Assembly: GCF_003576645.1 (NCBI RefSeq)
Contig: NC_044920.1
Location: 20,672,796-20,736,795, forward strand
DNA from: Ipomoea triloba
Taxonomy: Eukaryota; Streptophyta; Magnoliopsida; Solanales; Convolvulaceae
Direction: 5' to 3'
Length of the DNA: 64,000 bases
The notes below the pieces were generated by a model. The model was not told the DNA's origin, made no database searches, and saw nothing but the letters and a program-made list of their open reading frames with translations. Shown piece by piece: positions 35,869-48,899 of this stretch. Each line of letters begins with the position of its first letter. The stretch's first letter is position 1. The position numbers were made by a program, and so were the translations under genes.

Positions 35869-38667
35869 TGCTAGGGTTCGGGTATCGCAGCGTGAATACT
35901 TTGCATACAAGATACATGACAGGTTCGGTGAACTGTCTTTGCTGTCATACGCCAAGCGATTATTCCAACAATTCTTGGTCGATGCATACACGATGGTAGA
36001 GTCGGGCAGACTACAGTACATAAGAAATAATCAGAAGGCATTGCGGTGTGAAGCATACAAGGGGTTGTCTGACGCGTTAACAAGGGGAGAGGTTGATACA
36101 AACAAGCAAGGTAAGCGAATCATCTTACCGTCGACATTCACTGGCGGTGCCCGATATATGATTCAGAATTATCAGGATGCGATGGCCATATGCAGACATA
36201 AGGGGTATCCAAACTTATTTATAACCTTCACATGCAACCCAAAGTGGCCTGAGATCCAAAGATATATGGACAAATGCAACCTCAACGCAGAAGACAGACC
36301 AGACATTGTATCTAGGGTCTTCAAGATTAAGTTAGATGCTTTAGTCAAAGAGATACGCACTGGCAAGCTATTTGGTATTGTAACCGCAGGTAATTTTACT
36401 AATTCCTTCTTATTTCCTTTCTACAAATATGACATCAATAGCAAATTTAAATAGTATTACCTACCTGTTTCTGTATTATTCAGTTTTTGGGTGTTAATAT
36501 TTTTTTTTAATATATGCAGTGATTTATACTATCGAATTCCAAAAACGTGGATTACCACACGCTCACATTCTCATATTCCTCCAAAGGTTGTCAGAAGGAT
36601 TTTCAGCTAATCAGATGGACCAGATCATATTCGCTGAAATACCCAACAAGGAACTAGACAGTGAGTATTATAAAGCTGTTGGGGAATTCATGATGCACGG
36701 CCCATGTGGACACGAAAGGCCTAAATCTCCATGCATGGTCAATCAAAAGTGCTCTAAACATTTCCCTAAGAAGTTTGTTGAGGTATCCACATTGGACGAG
36801 GACGGTTACCCTATCTACAGGCGTCGTGAAAATGGTGCAACAGTTGAGAAAAATGGGGTTCAGTTGGACAGCAGGTATTGTGTCCCGCATAACAGGTACT
36901 TACTGTTGAAGTATAAGGCGCATATTAACGTAGAATGGTGCAACCAATCAAGATCAATAAAGTATTTGTTCAAATATGTCAACAAAGGGAATGACAGGGT
37001 TACTGCTGAATTCTACAAGACCACAACTGATGCCAACGAGAATGCAACTGTGGATGAAATTACCATGTATTACGACTGCCGGTACGTGTCCGCTTGCGAG
37101 GCAGCATGGCGTTTGTTGTCCTTCGATGTACAACTAAGGCACCCGCCCGTTGAGAGGTTAAGCTTCCACTTGCCAGATTGCCAAACAGTTGTGTTTGAGG
37201 ATGATGATAGGATCGAGAATGTTTTAAATAGGCCGACTGTCAGTCACAGCATGTTCACCGCATGGTTTAACGCAAACAAGAAATATGTTGAGGCTAAAGA
37301 GTTGGCTTATATCGACATGCCAAACAAATTTGTATGGAAGAAAGATATTAGGGAATGGCATCCTAGGAAGAGGGGGTTCGCTATTGGACGCATATTTTTT
37401 GTACCTCCCGGCAGCGGTGAAGTCTACTACTTGCGATGTCTTTTAAACGTAGTTCGTGGCCCAACGAGTTTTGAAGACATCAAGACAGTTCAAGGTGTTG
37501 TATACCCAACCTTTAGAGATGCATGCTATGCTAGAGGGATGCTAGACGATGATAGAGAATATATTGATGCAATTAATGAAGCAAGTCATTGGTCAACTGC
37601 CAATTCTATGAGAAAATTATTTGTCATTTTACTGACGGCAAACTTGGTGAATCGGCCAGAGAATGTCTGGAATCACGTCTGGCACCATCTATGTGAGGAT
37701 GTGCAATTTAACAAGAGGAAAATGTTGAAAGATATGGGTAAGTTCTTAATTCAATTTCAACACAATTAATTTTCATAATAAGTAATCTTTTGCTCTGTCA
37801 TTACTGAAATCGATATGTCTTAATTCTATAATTACAGATTTGTGTTTGTCTGATGATGAGAAGAAGAACTTAGGACTTCTTGAATTAGATAGGTTGTTGC
37901 AGATGTACAACAAGTGTTTGAAAGATTACCCTGATATGCCAATCCCAAATTACGATGATTCTTTATTCTCGAACAATCGATTGTTGTTTGACGAGCTCAA
38001 CTATGACCGACAGGCAATGACAGAAGAGTATGAGACGATGGAAAAACAATTAACTGATGAGCAGTTAGTTGTTTACGAAACTGTTCTGAGTGATATACAA
38101 CATCAGAAAGGGGGGCTCTTCTTTGTATATGGTTATGGAGGTACAGGAAAAACATTTGTCTGGAAAGCGTTGTCTTCGAAGCTACGTTCTACTGGGGATA
38201 TTGTGCTAAATGTTGCTTCGAGTGGGATCGCCTCATTGCTCTTGCCAGGAGGTCGAACAGCTCACTCAAGGTTCGCTATTCCAATAGCAATTAATGAGGA
38301 TTCAACTTGCAATATATGCCAAGGGAGTCAACTGGCGGAATTGTTAATCCAAGCCAAGCTAATCATATGGGATGAAGCACCGATGATGCACAAACACTGC
38401 TTTGAGGCTCTAGATAAGACAATGCGCGATCTGTTACGCCACAGTGATCCTAACAGTGTACATAAGACATTCGGAGGCAAGACTGTTGTGCTAGGCGGTG
38501 ACTTCCGGCAAATATTGCCTGTCATTCCTAAAGGTTCGAGGCAAGATATTGTTTCAGCTGCAATAAACTCATCTTACCTTTGGGATTCTTGCAAAGTCCT
38601 TCGACTAACCACAAATTTGCGTCTTAGGACACTTGATGATTCAGCCAGAAAGGAACACATTGAATGA
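32156..38667 (+). pseudogene. Helitron Rep/PIF1-like helicase, second copy, C-terminally truncated
   Basis: Micro-exons are at 32156..32293, 32371..32439, 32631..32681, 32771..32908, 33275..33397, 34094..34216, 34352..34474 and 34691..34810. Large exons follow: 34914..35355, 35464..36389, 36520..37737 and 37838..38667. They join in one frame, mostly at phase-1 introns. The Rep part contains FITFTCNPKWPE and, across an intron, the HUH motif in RGLPHAHILIFL, needed for cutting and joining DNA. The helicase has Walker A YGYGGTGKTF, Walker B IIWDEAPM and GGDFRQILPV. It then stops at TGA (38665), in a place where relatives continue (the next codons still read FAAWLADIGNG). The later helicase motifs are absent. 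Such proteins drive rolling-circle transposition; this one is unlikely to work. Confidence 0.88.
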
Positions 38668-38900
38668 TTTGCTGCGTGGTTGGCTGATATAGGAAATGGA
38701 ATATTAGGTGGTCCTAATGACGGTCACGGAAAAGTTGAAATNTTTTGCATTTTCATATAGTTGTAACATGTACTGTTTAATATATCATGTTTTTTTTTTA
38801 AGTACATTGCCTGTTGCAGAAATCACAAATTAAGTAAGTTCTATGGATTCTATCATTGTAATATACATAATAAGTTCACATAATACTATTTAATTTCAGT
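38668..38900. other. Helitron 3' non-coding zone with one undetermined base
   Basis: After the premature stop the helicase frame remains readable until 38741. The base at 38742 is N, and beyond it the sequence is AT-rich and non-coding. This may be a deletion junction or a collapsed assembly join. Confidence 0.6.
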
Positions 38901-38927
38901 CCGTGCAACGCACGGGTATCATACTAG
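38901..38927 (+). other. Helitron 3' terminal hairpin and CTAG end
   Basis: A 6-bp stem (38901..38906 with 38910..38915, loop AAC) is followed by eight bases and CTAG (38924..38927), with T at 38928. This is the termination signal of plant Helitrons. Confidence 0.85.
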
Positions 38928-39491
38928 TTCATAATTAAAACACTATAAATTTATTAAGAGTACCAAGGCATTTAATTCTTATTATTTAAAGGGTATTTCA
39001 TATAATGAAGTAATAAATATTATTGTATCCATAAAAAAGAGATAATTTTCTCTGAACATTCAAATATAATAAGGAGAACAGTACAATAGGAATATTTTTC
39101 ACATATAGTTGTTGGCGACGAATATGCAACACAAATGATGAATATATATAATCTTTGGTAAATTTGTCATTTATACAACTACTATACTTGTTAAAGTAAT
39201 ACATGCATAGAAGGTATACCTACTATGGCATGTTGACAATATAATCTTCCTTCTTCAGTAACTCCACTCCGATCCTTTACAAATCTCTGATTATTCTTTT
39301 ACAATTATACCTATCTATATTGTTTTCAATGGTTAAATACAAATCTTTAGCTTGTCGATACTCTTTTGTTGGGTTCAGATGCACATATCATTAAAGGAAG
39401 AGTTATGTCATAAAGATGAGGTAGGTAGCCTTGCTGGATGAATGCTATGCAAAGTATACGTAACTTTTTCTATACTAGCCCGCCCGCGTGT
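38928..39491. other. Intergenic between Helitron and CSI gene
   Basis: AT-rich DNA should hold the 3' UTR and polyadenylation region of the CSI gene, which runs leftward. I see no other gene. Confidence 0.45.
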
Positions 39492-42400
39492 TTACTCACC
39501 TTCATTAGAGGTCCTATTATTAGACCAGGCAACCTCGACCTCCAGTGTTCGAGCGGACCCATCTTTGCTTGTATCACTGCTCAGGGTGAAGACTTCACTA
39601 TAGGTCCCTTCACCCACAATTTTATCAATTTGGATGGACACTCTTCCAAGAGTAGTCTGAAAAGGAAGCAATAATTGTTACAACAAAATAACATGCAAGT
39701 AAGGAAACTATAATTTCTACATACTTATCTTATGTAAAATAAATACCTTTGCATCGTTAAATTTTAAAGTGAAATTAATTCATCAATATTGAAGTATTTT
39801 GTTGAGTACTAGTAACTCTCCCCTAAGGCTCCCGTCGTTATACCATGGACCATGGGTCATGGCTGATACTGCATTTGTGTTGAACTGATACTGCATTTGT
39901 GTTGAAAGGGAACTGCAGCTGTGCGGAACAGAAGCCGTTTCATCCGTCTGGAACTGCAGTTGTGTTGAACTGATACTGCAGCTGTGTTGAACGGATGGAT
40001 GAACGGCCTCTGTTCCGCATAAGTGCAGTTCCCTTTCAACACAACTACAATATCAGTGACCATGGTCCATAATATAATTTGCGCTAAGGCTCAAGCTTCA
40101 ACCCATGACTTCCCATGGGAGAACCACAAGATCATTTTGTTAGAAAAAATGGGATCTAATACTAGACATATATACTCAAACCTAACCATAGCGATATATT
40201 GCCAAATCAAAGAAGGCAATAAGGCCGGGTTTATCCCGGGTTCAATATGACGTGGCACATTTTTTTTTAATATAAAATAAAATGGCAAGTGAATTGCAAA
40301 CTTGCAAGTCTGACTATTTACTCTCCAAATGTGACATGGTTGGCCCAATTTATTAAATAAAGTTTATTGTTATTAATATGAGTGATTTCTTTTTTGAGCT
40401 ATATGAGTGAATTTGAATTATAGAAATGTAGAAAAATAGTGAGTAAATTGAAAATATAATGATGATATATCAATAAGACTTATTTTTTATAGTAAGAGAA
40501 TATTATCAATTGTTATACCAGGGACCAGAACTCATATTGCATTATGAACCCTGATACAAAAATTGTGTACCTTTTGTTAGCACATTCTGTACTTATAGTT
40601 AACAGTTTTGTACCTGTAAATAAATAACTTGATAATTGCTGACACATAATATGATAACTATAGGTACAGAACTGCATGTACAAAATGTGTCAACTACAGA
40701 TATATAATTTGAAGGTTATTTTGGACCAAGGTCTACCATACCATGGTAGACTCCTGGTCCATGGTAGAACCTGGCCCATAGTATATATTATGGGGATAAA
40801 CAAAGCCTAAGTGCAAAAGCTAAAGCCAATCACCTTTCCAAAAGTGTTTTTGCTTCTGCACAAGATGTACAACTTTTGGTCCGTAGGTGGCACGTCAAAG
40901 GCCCATGTGAACACTTCGTTCCATTCAGGGGAAGTTGAATGGTACACAACCTGAAAAATGAATCAATCACCATTAATAAAAAGAGTTATAATATAGTAAA
41001 AAATCTATTTTCCTTAATCTTTTGTAAAGTTGAGAATAAATGTGTTATGAAGAAAAGAAGAAGTAGAAGTCATTTTTTTTTTCTGAAAACTGTAGAAGTC
41101 ATTATTATTATTATTAGGAATAAGGGTCAAATAGACCACTGAACTACACACCAAAATGCAATTAGGCCATCGAACTAAAAAACAATGCAATTGGGTCCTT
41201 GAACCACACAAATTCATACAATTTAATCCAAAATGACTTGTTTTACCTGCTGTGTCGGTTACCAATTTTAAAAATAATATTTTAAAATAATTAATTAAAA
41301 TTAAAAATTAAAAGAAAAAACTTCCGGCCGGAAACGATTAATTATTTTAAAATATTAATTATTTTAATTAATTATTTTATTTAAAATTATTTTTAAATAT
41401 TATTTTTAAAATTAGTAACTGGCAAAGCAGGTAAAACAAGTCATTTTGGATTAAATTGCATGGATTTATGTAGTTCAAGGACCCAATTGCATTGTTTTTG
41501 AGTTTGATGGCCTAATTGCATTTTGGTGTGTAGTTCAGTGGTCTATTTGACCCTTATTCCTTATTATTAATATTATTTGTTTGGGTGAGAGATATTCAAA
41601 AGGGTACATTTGGTAACCCCGCTAAATAACATTAAGAAGACCTCTGTGACATGTTTGACTGAGAAAGTGTTGACAAGAATCAAGCTCCTAATCTTGTACA
41701 AGAATAATTGCTCCACATACTTAACCACCCGGAAAGTGGAAACTAGAAGTAATTACGTAGTATTAAGTATTAACATAGAAGATTGGATGTATGTGTTACC
41801 TTAGTCTGTCGCGCAGGACCATTTCCGACTTTCAGGCGACAAAATGCGTTTGTACCGCCCATGACGCTCTTCAGACTGCTGGCGCGCTTGATGGTAACAG
41901 TCAAACAACCCGGCAAGCAATGCAGCAGACTCTCCAGTTTGTCGTGGAGAGCTGGCGGGCAGTTTTTCAGCAGCGTTTGAAGAGCCAGGATGGCTTCGGA
42001 TGCTGCAGTCGCCTGTGCTTTCGACATGTCCACCGGCATGGAAGGCCAAGACTGTTTCAGTAACATCAAGGGTGCCAACACCAGCTCTTGAGTAGCCGAG
42101 CTGCCATTGAGCCCCGCCACAATGTGGGGGATACACAGCGTTGCTGCTTCAGAAGCGTGGAGCTTAGGGAAAGTGGAGAAAACGACGAGGAATGTCCTCA
42201 GTATTTCTTCGATGACGGGTGTAGGTAAGGAGTCCTGTTTTTCTAGCACAGCTGCATGCGTATTAACAAAACAAGCATATTAGAGCAACATATTGGAGTG
42301 AGTGGAAGATAACCGTTTCATTCTCTTTTTTGTTTGTTCAAGAAAGAAAGATTCTGATAAATTTACCTGTCAAAGATTTGATCAGCTCATTTGACACACA

Positions 42401-45400
42401 ATCTTGAAGAGTATGATTTGAGAAAAGGCACCTTAGCAGAATTGCAGACTGTAAAACGAGCTCTGTGTTGGGAGATAGAAGCAGCTCCTGAATGGCTAAT
42501 ATCCCACCAGCATCTGCCACAGCTCTTCGGTTGTTCCTACTGCGCAAGATAAAATTTTGCAGTGCAGAAATCACCACGATGCATACCTCTTCGGTTCGGT
42601 GATGTGTTAGCACTCTTATCAATGCTCGACAAGCAAAAGCAGAATCGCTTGCTCGGGCAAGTCCTTCATGGCGAGAGAGATCACCAAGAGCAAGAGTGGC
42701 AAGAAACGTGCCAGGCTGTGATCTAGTTTGCGGGTCTAGCAGATACTGCGCCAGAGGAGCTATGGCATATTTAGACACTTTCATTTCACGTACCCGGTCC
42801 TTGTTAAATAAGGCTTCAAGGAGCTTCCCTGAGGGTTCTTCACATTGATGAGATCTTAAAAGATCTATAAGAGCGTCTATTACACCAGCTTCTGCCATTA
42901 ATTCAGCACTGGAAGGATCTGTGCTTTCATAAAGAGTGAGCGCGTTTAGAGCAACCATGACAGAGGTCTCGGATGTTGAGTAGAGTATCTTTACGAGAAC
43001 CACCAAGGGAACTTTTAAGTAGTATTCTGAATCGGATCGTAGAACATTACAGAGGATTTCTGCTGCTAATTCCAGCAACGCATCTGGTGGTTGAGGATCA
43101 TCTTGAATAATAAACTTGGAAAGCTCAAAAATACCACCAGCATCAGCAACCTCATTTGGCCAGTTTAAGGAGATATTTTCCAAAGCCTTGATTGCTGTTT
43201 GCTGTAAGTTCAATATACCAATGCCTGCAAGCTGCACAAGGGGCACTACCGCATTTTTTGTCATTATGTCCTGCTTAAAATGCTCTTGCTCGAGGAGATG
43301 GGAGAGCAACTCTGTACCAAGCTGTAGGATAGCATGAGACGGGGATTCAAGAAAGGTGATGAGGGGCTGAATGGCTTGGCTTGGAGTAAGTTTGAGAGCA
43401 TCAAGACTTTGTGGCTTCTCCAAAATGTTCACCAGTGCTTGTAGAACACTATGCTGTCCCCATAATCCAAAATCTGGCCTCCGCAAAAGCGTAAAGAGGG
43501 GTTCCACAATTTTTGCAGCGGCTGGACTTCTTGAGATTGCACTACTATTTGTCAAGACGCGGAATAGTTCTGAAATTGTGGAGCATACAGAAATTGGTGC
43601 AACAGGTAAGAGCTGTAGACAGTTATCTATGATTCCTGCTTTCACCATATCCAACTTACGAGGAGTGCGGTCTTTCCCCAACTTTATCATCGCACAAACG
43701 CTTGCTTCAATAAGCCGATAGTTTGTTCCAGAAACCAGACCAACCAGAAGATCAACAAGATCAAAAGTTGAAGCAAGCTCCACCTGTTGTTCTTCATCAA
43801 GCAATCTCTCAAAAGCACAAATGCCAGATTCCACTGCTGTCTCATAACCAGATTGTATTAGCGATATAAGCGGCTCCATGCATTGTGAAGCAATCGGCAC
43901 TGTCCTCGACTTTGGATCAGAAAAGATGATAAAGCATAATTTTGCAGCATCACTCTTCAATTCTAAAGAAGAAGAAGATGTCAAAATCTTGTACAAAATC
44001 TCGAGGGGATTCGGTTCTGATATAGTCATCAGCATTGCTCTTGGATTACTATCTGAAGTCAACTTAATCAAGGTACTAATAGTAGCATGCTGTTCACTCT
44101 CTGATGCAGACTCAAGCACCTCAACCAAAGGCTGAACTGCTTGCATGGATGCTTCGCAAGCCCTGATATTTTCAGCACCAAACAGTTCATTTAAAGCACT
44201 GATAGCACTTAGTCTCGCACTTCTTGACCCCAAACGAACAACACCTACAAGGTTAATCATACAACTAGTCGCCGCTTCATATTTAAGAAGATTATGGTTG
44301 CCAAACAATACTCTCAGTAGTTCAGATATAGTTGCCTCTGTCAAATCTTGAGGATTTAAACAAAGGTACTTATTCAGACCATTCAGTGCTCCGGCTTCTG
44401 CCATAATTAACTTGTTTGTATCATTGCCATCAGCAATTTGAGTCAGTAGACGGACAGCAAATGGAGGGGCACCGCACTTATTTGGCATTGGTTTCAAGAG
44501 ATCCACCAGAAGTGGGATGGTCTTGCGCGCAATGGAACCAGCTCTCACATCTTCAATTTCAAATAGGCATTGCAGCACAACCTGATCAGGGATAGTCACT
44601 AATGAAAATTCTATAAAAAGTGCAAAGAGATTTGGAATATCTGTTTCTGTGTGACCAATCAATGTCATTAACCCTCCAATTGCATCTGAATTTGAAACTG
44701 CAAGATTTATTCCTTCGTTTCGATGAGAAACAAGACTGGACAAGGCTTGAGCTGCAAAGAATTGGTTAAACACTTCCTCAGATTTCAGAAGCATTGCAAT
44801 TATGGGTACAAATCTGATAGTTGTTGGTGATGAAACAACATTTGGGTCCTGAAATAATAAAGCCAATAGCAAAGTACTGATCCATAAGCCCTCAGAATCC
44901 TCAAACCCTTCCTGCAACCATTAAAAAAAAACATTGTGTTCAAAAACTAGTTATCAATAACAACAATAAGTAAGCCACTCCAACTCAAAGGAGTGAATAA
45001 ACAAAGGACCTGTAGTGAAGCTGAAGTCTTCTCTTGTTATTTACTAACAAAGAAGCTCAGAAAGCTAAAATTAACTAAAAATTTATAGTGATCACTATCG
45101 TTGTGTACACAATATGCATAAAAATTTGAAAGCTTGAGGGGAAAAATTACTTCACTATATATTTTTTATTATTAATTTTCTTTTTTGTTCACTCTTCTTG
45201 TTTATAGAATGAGAGCCTAATGTTAACTGGTTTCAAGTTGAAAATAGAATGCGTTGACTTTTACAGTTTTACTATGCTCTACCTACTCAAACAAATGAAG
45301 AAAGAGATTATTCAATTATTGTACATGAATTTTAATTTCAAATTTTTTGTACTCTCTTTATCTCATTTTACCAATCATATTTTCGTTTTTAGTCCGTACC

Positions 45401-48400
45401 AAAGTCTTGTCCACGCTCTTAATCCTTACACAAAAGTACAAAAGGAAATACTTGCATACTCATAAAATTTCAACATTTTTAAAAGGAAAAAAAATAAGAA
45501 TCAAATTTAACTTTTGACTTCACACACCTTCAAACAAATATTAACTACTCTGCCTTTAAACTCCTTGCAAAAAGAAATGTGACATGCATTTTTGAGATGG
45601 AAGGAGTATTGGCAAAATTAACATGCATGCAATAGAGCCTATTGGATTTTATAACTAAGTATATACCTGTTGATTTGCAGTATGCTTTGCTAGCCTGTCA
45701 GCAAGGATATCAAGCCCTCCAGCTTCCACTATGGTGACTTTGCTCTTTGCATGAAATGAAGAAATTATTGACAACAACCACATTGCAAGAGTACTTCCCG
45801 AAACAGTTACTGAATCAGAAACCTTAAGTTCATCACCTTCCTGGAAGGCTGCGTTTCCTGCATACCCTCTAGGTGTTTTAACTTCAATTTCTAAGGAACT
45901 GTACTTTGATTTGTGCTTCATCATGCCAACTAATGCGAATACAAGAGGTTTCAAGTATCCAGATGCGTCAAGTGAATCCATCGATTGATGCCTGTAATCC
46001 CTGGCAGCACAAATGAGCAGTGCTGTTCCTCCAATTCTTACTTCTAGACTGGAGTTTATTATTCTTTCTGCCAGTGCAGCTACAGATCTTGCTTTTGAGA
46101 TTAAGAGGCCACTTAGCATAGCTGGTTGTTCCATACAAAGCCTAGACAAGATTTCTATAGCCTTGTCTTGGACAACGGGAGAGCCTTCACTTAGGCATTG
46201 TACAAGAGGCTCTGAACTAGAGGGAACTTTAGCAAGGGCAGAAAATGTCGCATTGTTGGTGTTTGCACCTTCTTTAATTTTAGCCAATAATGTAATAATA
46301 TCTAGAGCATTGGCAGCATCATTCCCATCCATAGCCATTGCTTTTAAAGATTCAGCAACACCAAGAACAACAAATCGACGCTGAGCAGGTCCTTTGAGTA
46401 TATCTGGTATCAGAAAATACTTTAATAGTTGATGCAGGGAACGAGTTGCATTCCTTTTTCCTTCAATTGACCCTTCCCCGAGAACTCTAGTCAAAGCTGA
46501 AGCAACATCTTCATATAGTGCTTCTGTAGCTAGCTCTGGATCAGATAACAAATTAGCCATTGCAGCCATTGCAGTCTCTGCAGAAACAATAGGTGCTGTT
46601 TTGGCCATCCTAATTAAATGTTTGATATCCCCATCGGCATAACTCATCTTCCTTGTAGACATTCTCTTGTTAAGACGGGATAAAGCTCCCAATGCTCTAG
46701 CTGAGTGTGATGCAGCAGCAGGAGTATCATTCGCCAAAAGCTTCATGCACTGATTAACTAGTTCTTCTGTTGCAAGGCTATCACAAATATCTTCGCGAGC
46801 ACTAAATAGATCAGAGAGAGTGAAAGCAGCACACTCTTTAGTACTCTCGTTAGAAGAATTTAGAACCTGCACGAGTGATCTGAACCCTTTATTAGCAGCA
46901 GCACCTTCTTCCACAAGGTCATTGCTTGATGCCATAGCAAGCACATGACCCAACACAGGTATAATATGTGTCTTTGAGCTTGGCAAGTCCCCTTGAAGCA
47001 TTGCTGACAACTGATTGATGGTAGGCGCATCACCTACACGGATTAGCTTTTTTAGGGCACTAGCAGAGGTCTCTTGTCCTTTAGGCCCACCATTTTTCAG
47101 AAGCCACAAGAAAGATGGAATCGCGTCAGCATTTTCAACACATGCACGGATGTCTTCACTGTGGCTGCAAAGAATTTCCAGAGCATGAGCTGCATATTCC
47201 CTAGCCTTTAGAGTCCCGTTATCCAATAGATGAACCAGCGGTGGAATCCCACCAGCAGCAGTTATAGCCCACTTGCTGTCCTCAACTTGGTCAGTCAGCA
47301 TTGCAAGCATTTCAACTGCATACTCTTGTTGTTGTTCACCGGATAGACCAAGAAGTGAAATTAGCAACTGTACTCCTTCTCTCATGCGAATAGATTCCCA
47401 GATGTCCATCCCTTGGTTGCATAAACGCATCATAGACAGTATTAAATATTCTTTTACATCAGCAACAGCCATTAATATGAGTCCAGTAAGAACTCTTTTA
47501 GTTTTTGATTGGTTAATCAGTTTTGATAAATAAGCATTTCCATACAGATTGATCATGGCTTGAAGTAATCGCTCTTGGACCAACTTGTTATCCCTTGGTT
47601 TCAAAAGCAACATCAAAAAATTCTCAATCTTTTTTGCATCAAACTGTTCTGCTTCAGGACTCCGCTCAAAAACCTTAAGAGCATAAGCAAGTGCTCCAAG
47701 AATATCAGGAACTGGAGCGGATAATCTTGAGGATTGGGAAAGCTCTCCCAGATAGACTAGCAAAGCTGGCATTCCACCGGATATATTGGCTAAGGCTCGT
47801 GTAGCATGAAGTTGGAGAGCATCTGCTTCCTCTCCTTCTATACCTTGTTTGTAAGGAGAAACTACAGCTCCAATAAGCAGTGCTACTCCCTGTGCATCAG
47901 TAATAAGTTTTCTGGCTTCGGGTGACTTGGAAGAAATAACATTTAATGCCTCAGCTGTACTGGCACGGAGAGAGACATCATTCTTCTCTTCTAAGAAGCT
48001 AAGTAGAGTGTTGATTACTCCGGAGCCAATTATTTTTGGAATGCATTCACTAGATGCCAACACCATCCGAGCCAAGAGAGAAGCAGCATTCGACTGAGCT
48101 GCAGGATTGTCAGCAGAAAGGTACTTAACAACAATATCAACTCCACCTGCATCAAGAGTTGTTTTCCAATACCCATCTTTTTCGGTGCAGAGATTTCTCA
48201 GAGAACCAGTTACAAATACCTCTACCACTTTATCTTGATTTCTATCCGAAATCATTAGTTGCCACAATGCAGGAACCACACCTTCCGTCGTGAAAATTCT
48301 GATGCCCACTGGATCATCCGAAAGCCCACTGGACGTCACTTTGAAAACTGCTTCTGCTGCTGCCTTCCTTGCTTCACCCGTCTCTGACTTGAGAATAGTA

Positions 48401-48899
48401 AGCAGAGGTGGAATGCATCCTCCTAGAATCACCTTCAGCCGCAAATCATCATCTTTACACAGCACACTCAATGTGGCAGCCACGTTAGCTTTGGCAATAG
48501 GAGTCCCATTCCTAAGAAGAGATACAAACAGCGGCATTGCTTGGCTGTGTGAACCAATAAGACTCCGGGCTTCCTTTCTTGATTTCACAATGCCTAGCAA
48601 GCGGGCTGTGATAAGTTCTCTCTCTGGGGGCGATGATTTGTTGGCATGCAGCTGCTCTATGAGTTGAGTAACCCTCGACATCGTTTTCTTCGTATCATCC
48701 GTTTCCACACCGCCATTGGGTTCTCTGCAAGAATGCATCCATGCATCTTAAATTTGTCACTTGTTCTCATATTTTTGTTTTTGTGTTGGCCTTTAATTCT
48801 TAAATCTTAACAATAGAAACCAACACTAACCAACCTGTTTCGAATAAAGGGTGAAACTTTCTGTTCCCAAAGTTCAGATGGAGAGGACAGCCTCGACAT
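39492..48899 (-). CDS. CSI3: CELLULOSE SYNTHASE INTERACTIVE protein, CSI3-type (6 coding exons)
   Basis: Coding exons 48835..48899, 45667..48724, 42367..44911, 41800..42251, 40834..40950 and 39492..39656 splice at GT..AG into 2133 codons plus stop. The first residues are MSRLSSPSELWEQKV. From about residue 40 to 1990 the protein is a continuous armadillo-repeat array (for example AVLGGCIPPLL-like blocks, AITAAGGIPPLVHLL). The end is a C2 domain (GCLTVTIKRASSL, RQTKVVYHSTSPEWNEVFTW, GRVSIQIDKIV) finishing with LEVEVAWSNN. CSI proteins tether cellulose synthase complexes to cortical microtubules and help deliver them. The sequence near the N-terminus (IEQLHANKSSPPERELITAR) and the total length fit the CSI3 type better than CSI1; the paralogue is my inference. 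A 5' UTR exon is likely at 49523 to about 49660, joined to 48910. Intron 4 holds a MULE MITE and intron 5 two repeat elements. Confidence 0.95.
39837..40083. mobile_element. TTATACCATGGACC-family element in CSI intron 5
   Basis: The left end GTTATACCATGGACCATGGG matches the inverse of the right end ACCATGGTCCATAATATAAT. The interior has inverted copies of GGAACTGCAGCTGTGTTGAA-like motifs and of 'gaacggatgaaacgg'. No coding capacity. Confidence 0.65.
40511..40795. mobile_element. TTATACCATGGACC-family element, second in CSI intron 5
   Basis: The left end TTGTTATACCAGGGACCAGA and the right part CTGGTCCATGGTAGAACC...ATAGTATAT form a degenerate inverted pair. The interior resembles the copy at 4434..4755 ('acacataatatgataac', 'gtacaaaatgtgtcaac'). 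Confidence 0.5.
41117..41560. mobile_element. Foldback MULE-like MITE in CSI intron 4
   Basis: GGAATAAGGGTCAAATAGAC at the left is perfectly inverted at the right (GTCTATTTGACCCTTATTCC). Pairing continues for about 200 bp to an AT-rich centre. TTATTATTA flanks both ends (41108..41116 and 41561..41569). It lies in an intron and does not disturb the CSI reading frame. Confidence 0.88.

Larger units (their letters stand above)
22068..38927 (+). mobile_element. Helitron carrying RPA-like and Rep/helicase genes
   Basis: The left end is A|TCTTCTATAATAAAAAAGCC. The right end is CTAG|T, preceded eight bases earlier by the hairpin CCGTGC-AAC-GCACGG. This is the classical plant Helitron structure, with insertion between A and T and no target duplication. 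Inside lie a damaged RPA70-like gene and a Rep (HUH) plus PIF1-type helicase gene, the known cargo of autonomous plant Helitrons. The apparent length of 16.9 kb includes a 25-N gap with about 4.6 kb repeated on both sides. The true element may be about 12 kb. Both genes are broken, so this copy is probably inactive. Confidence 0.85.

Noticed and set aside
41783..44351. Plus-strand frames across the CSI exons
   Set aside because: They are antisense shadows of the armadillo-repeat coding sequence.
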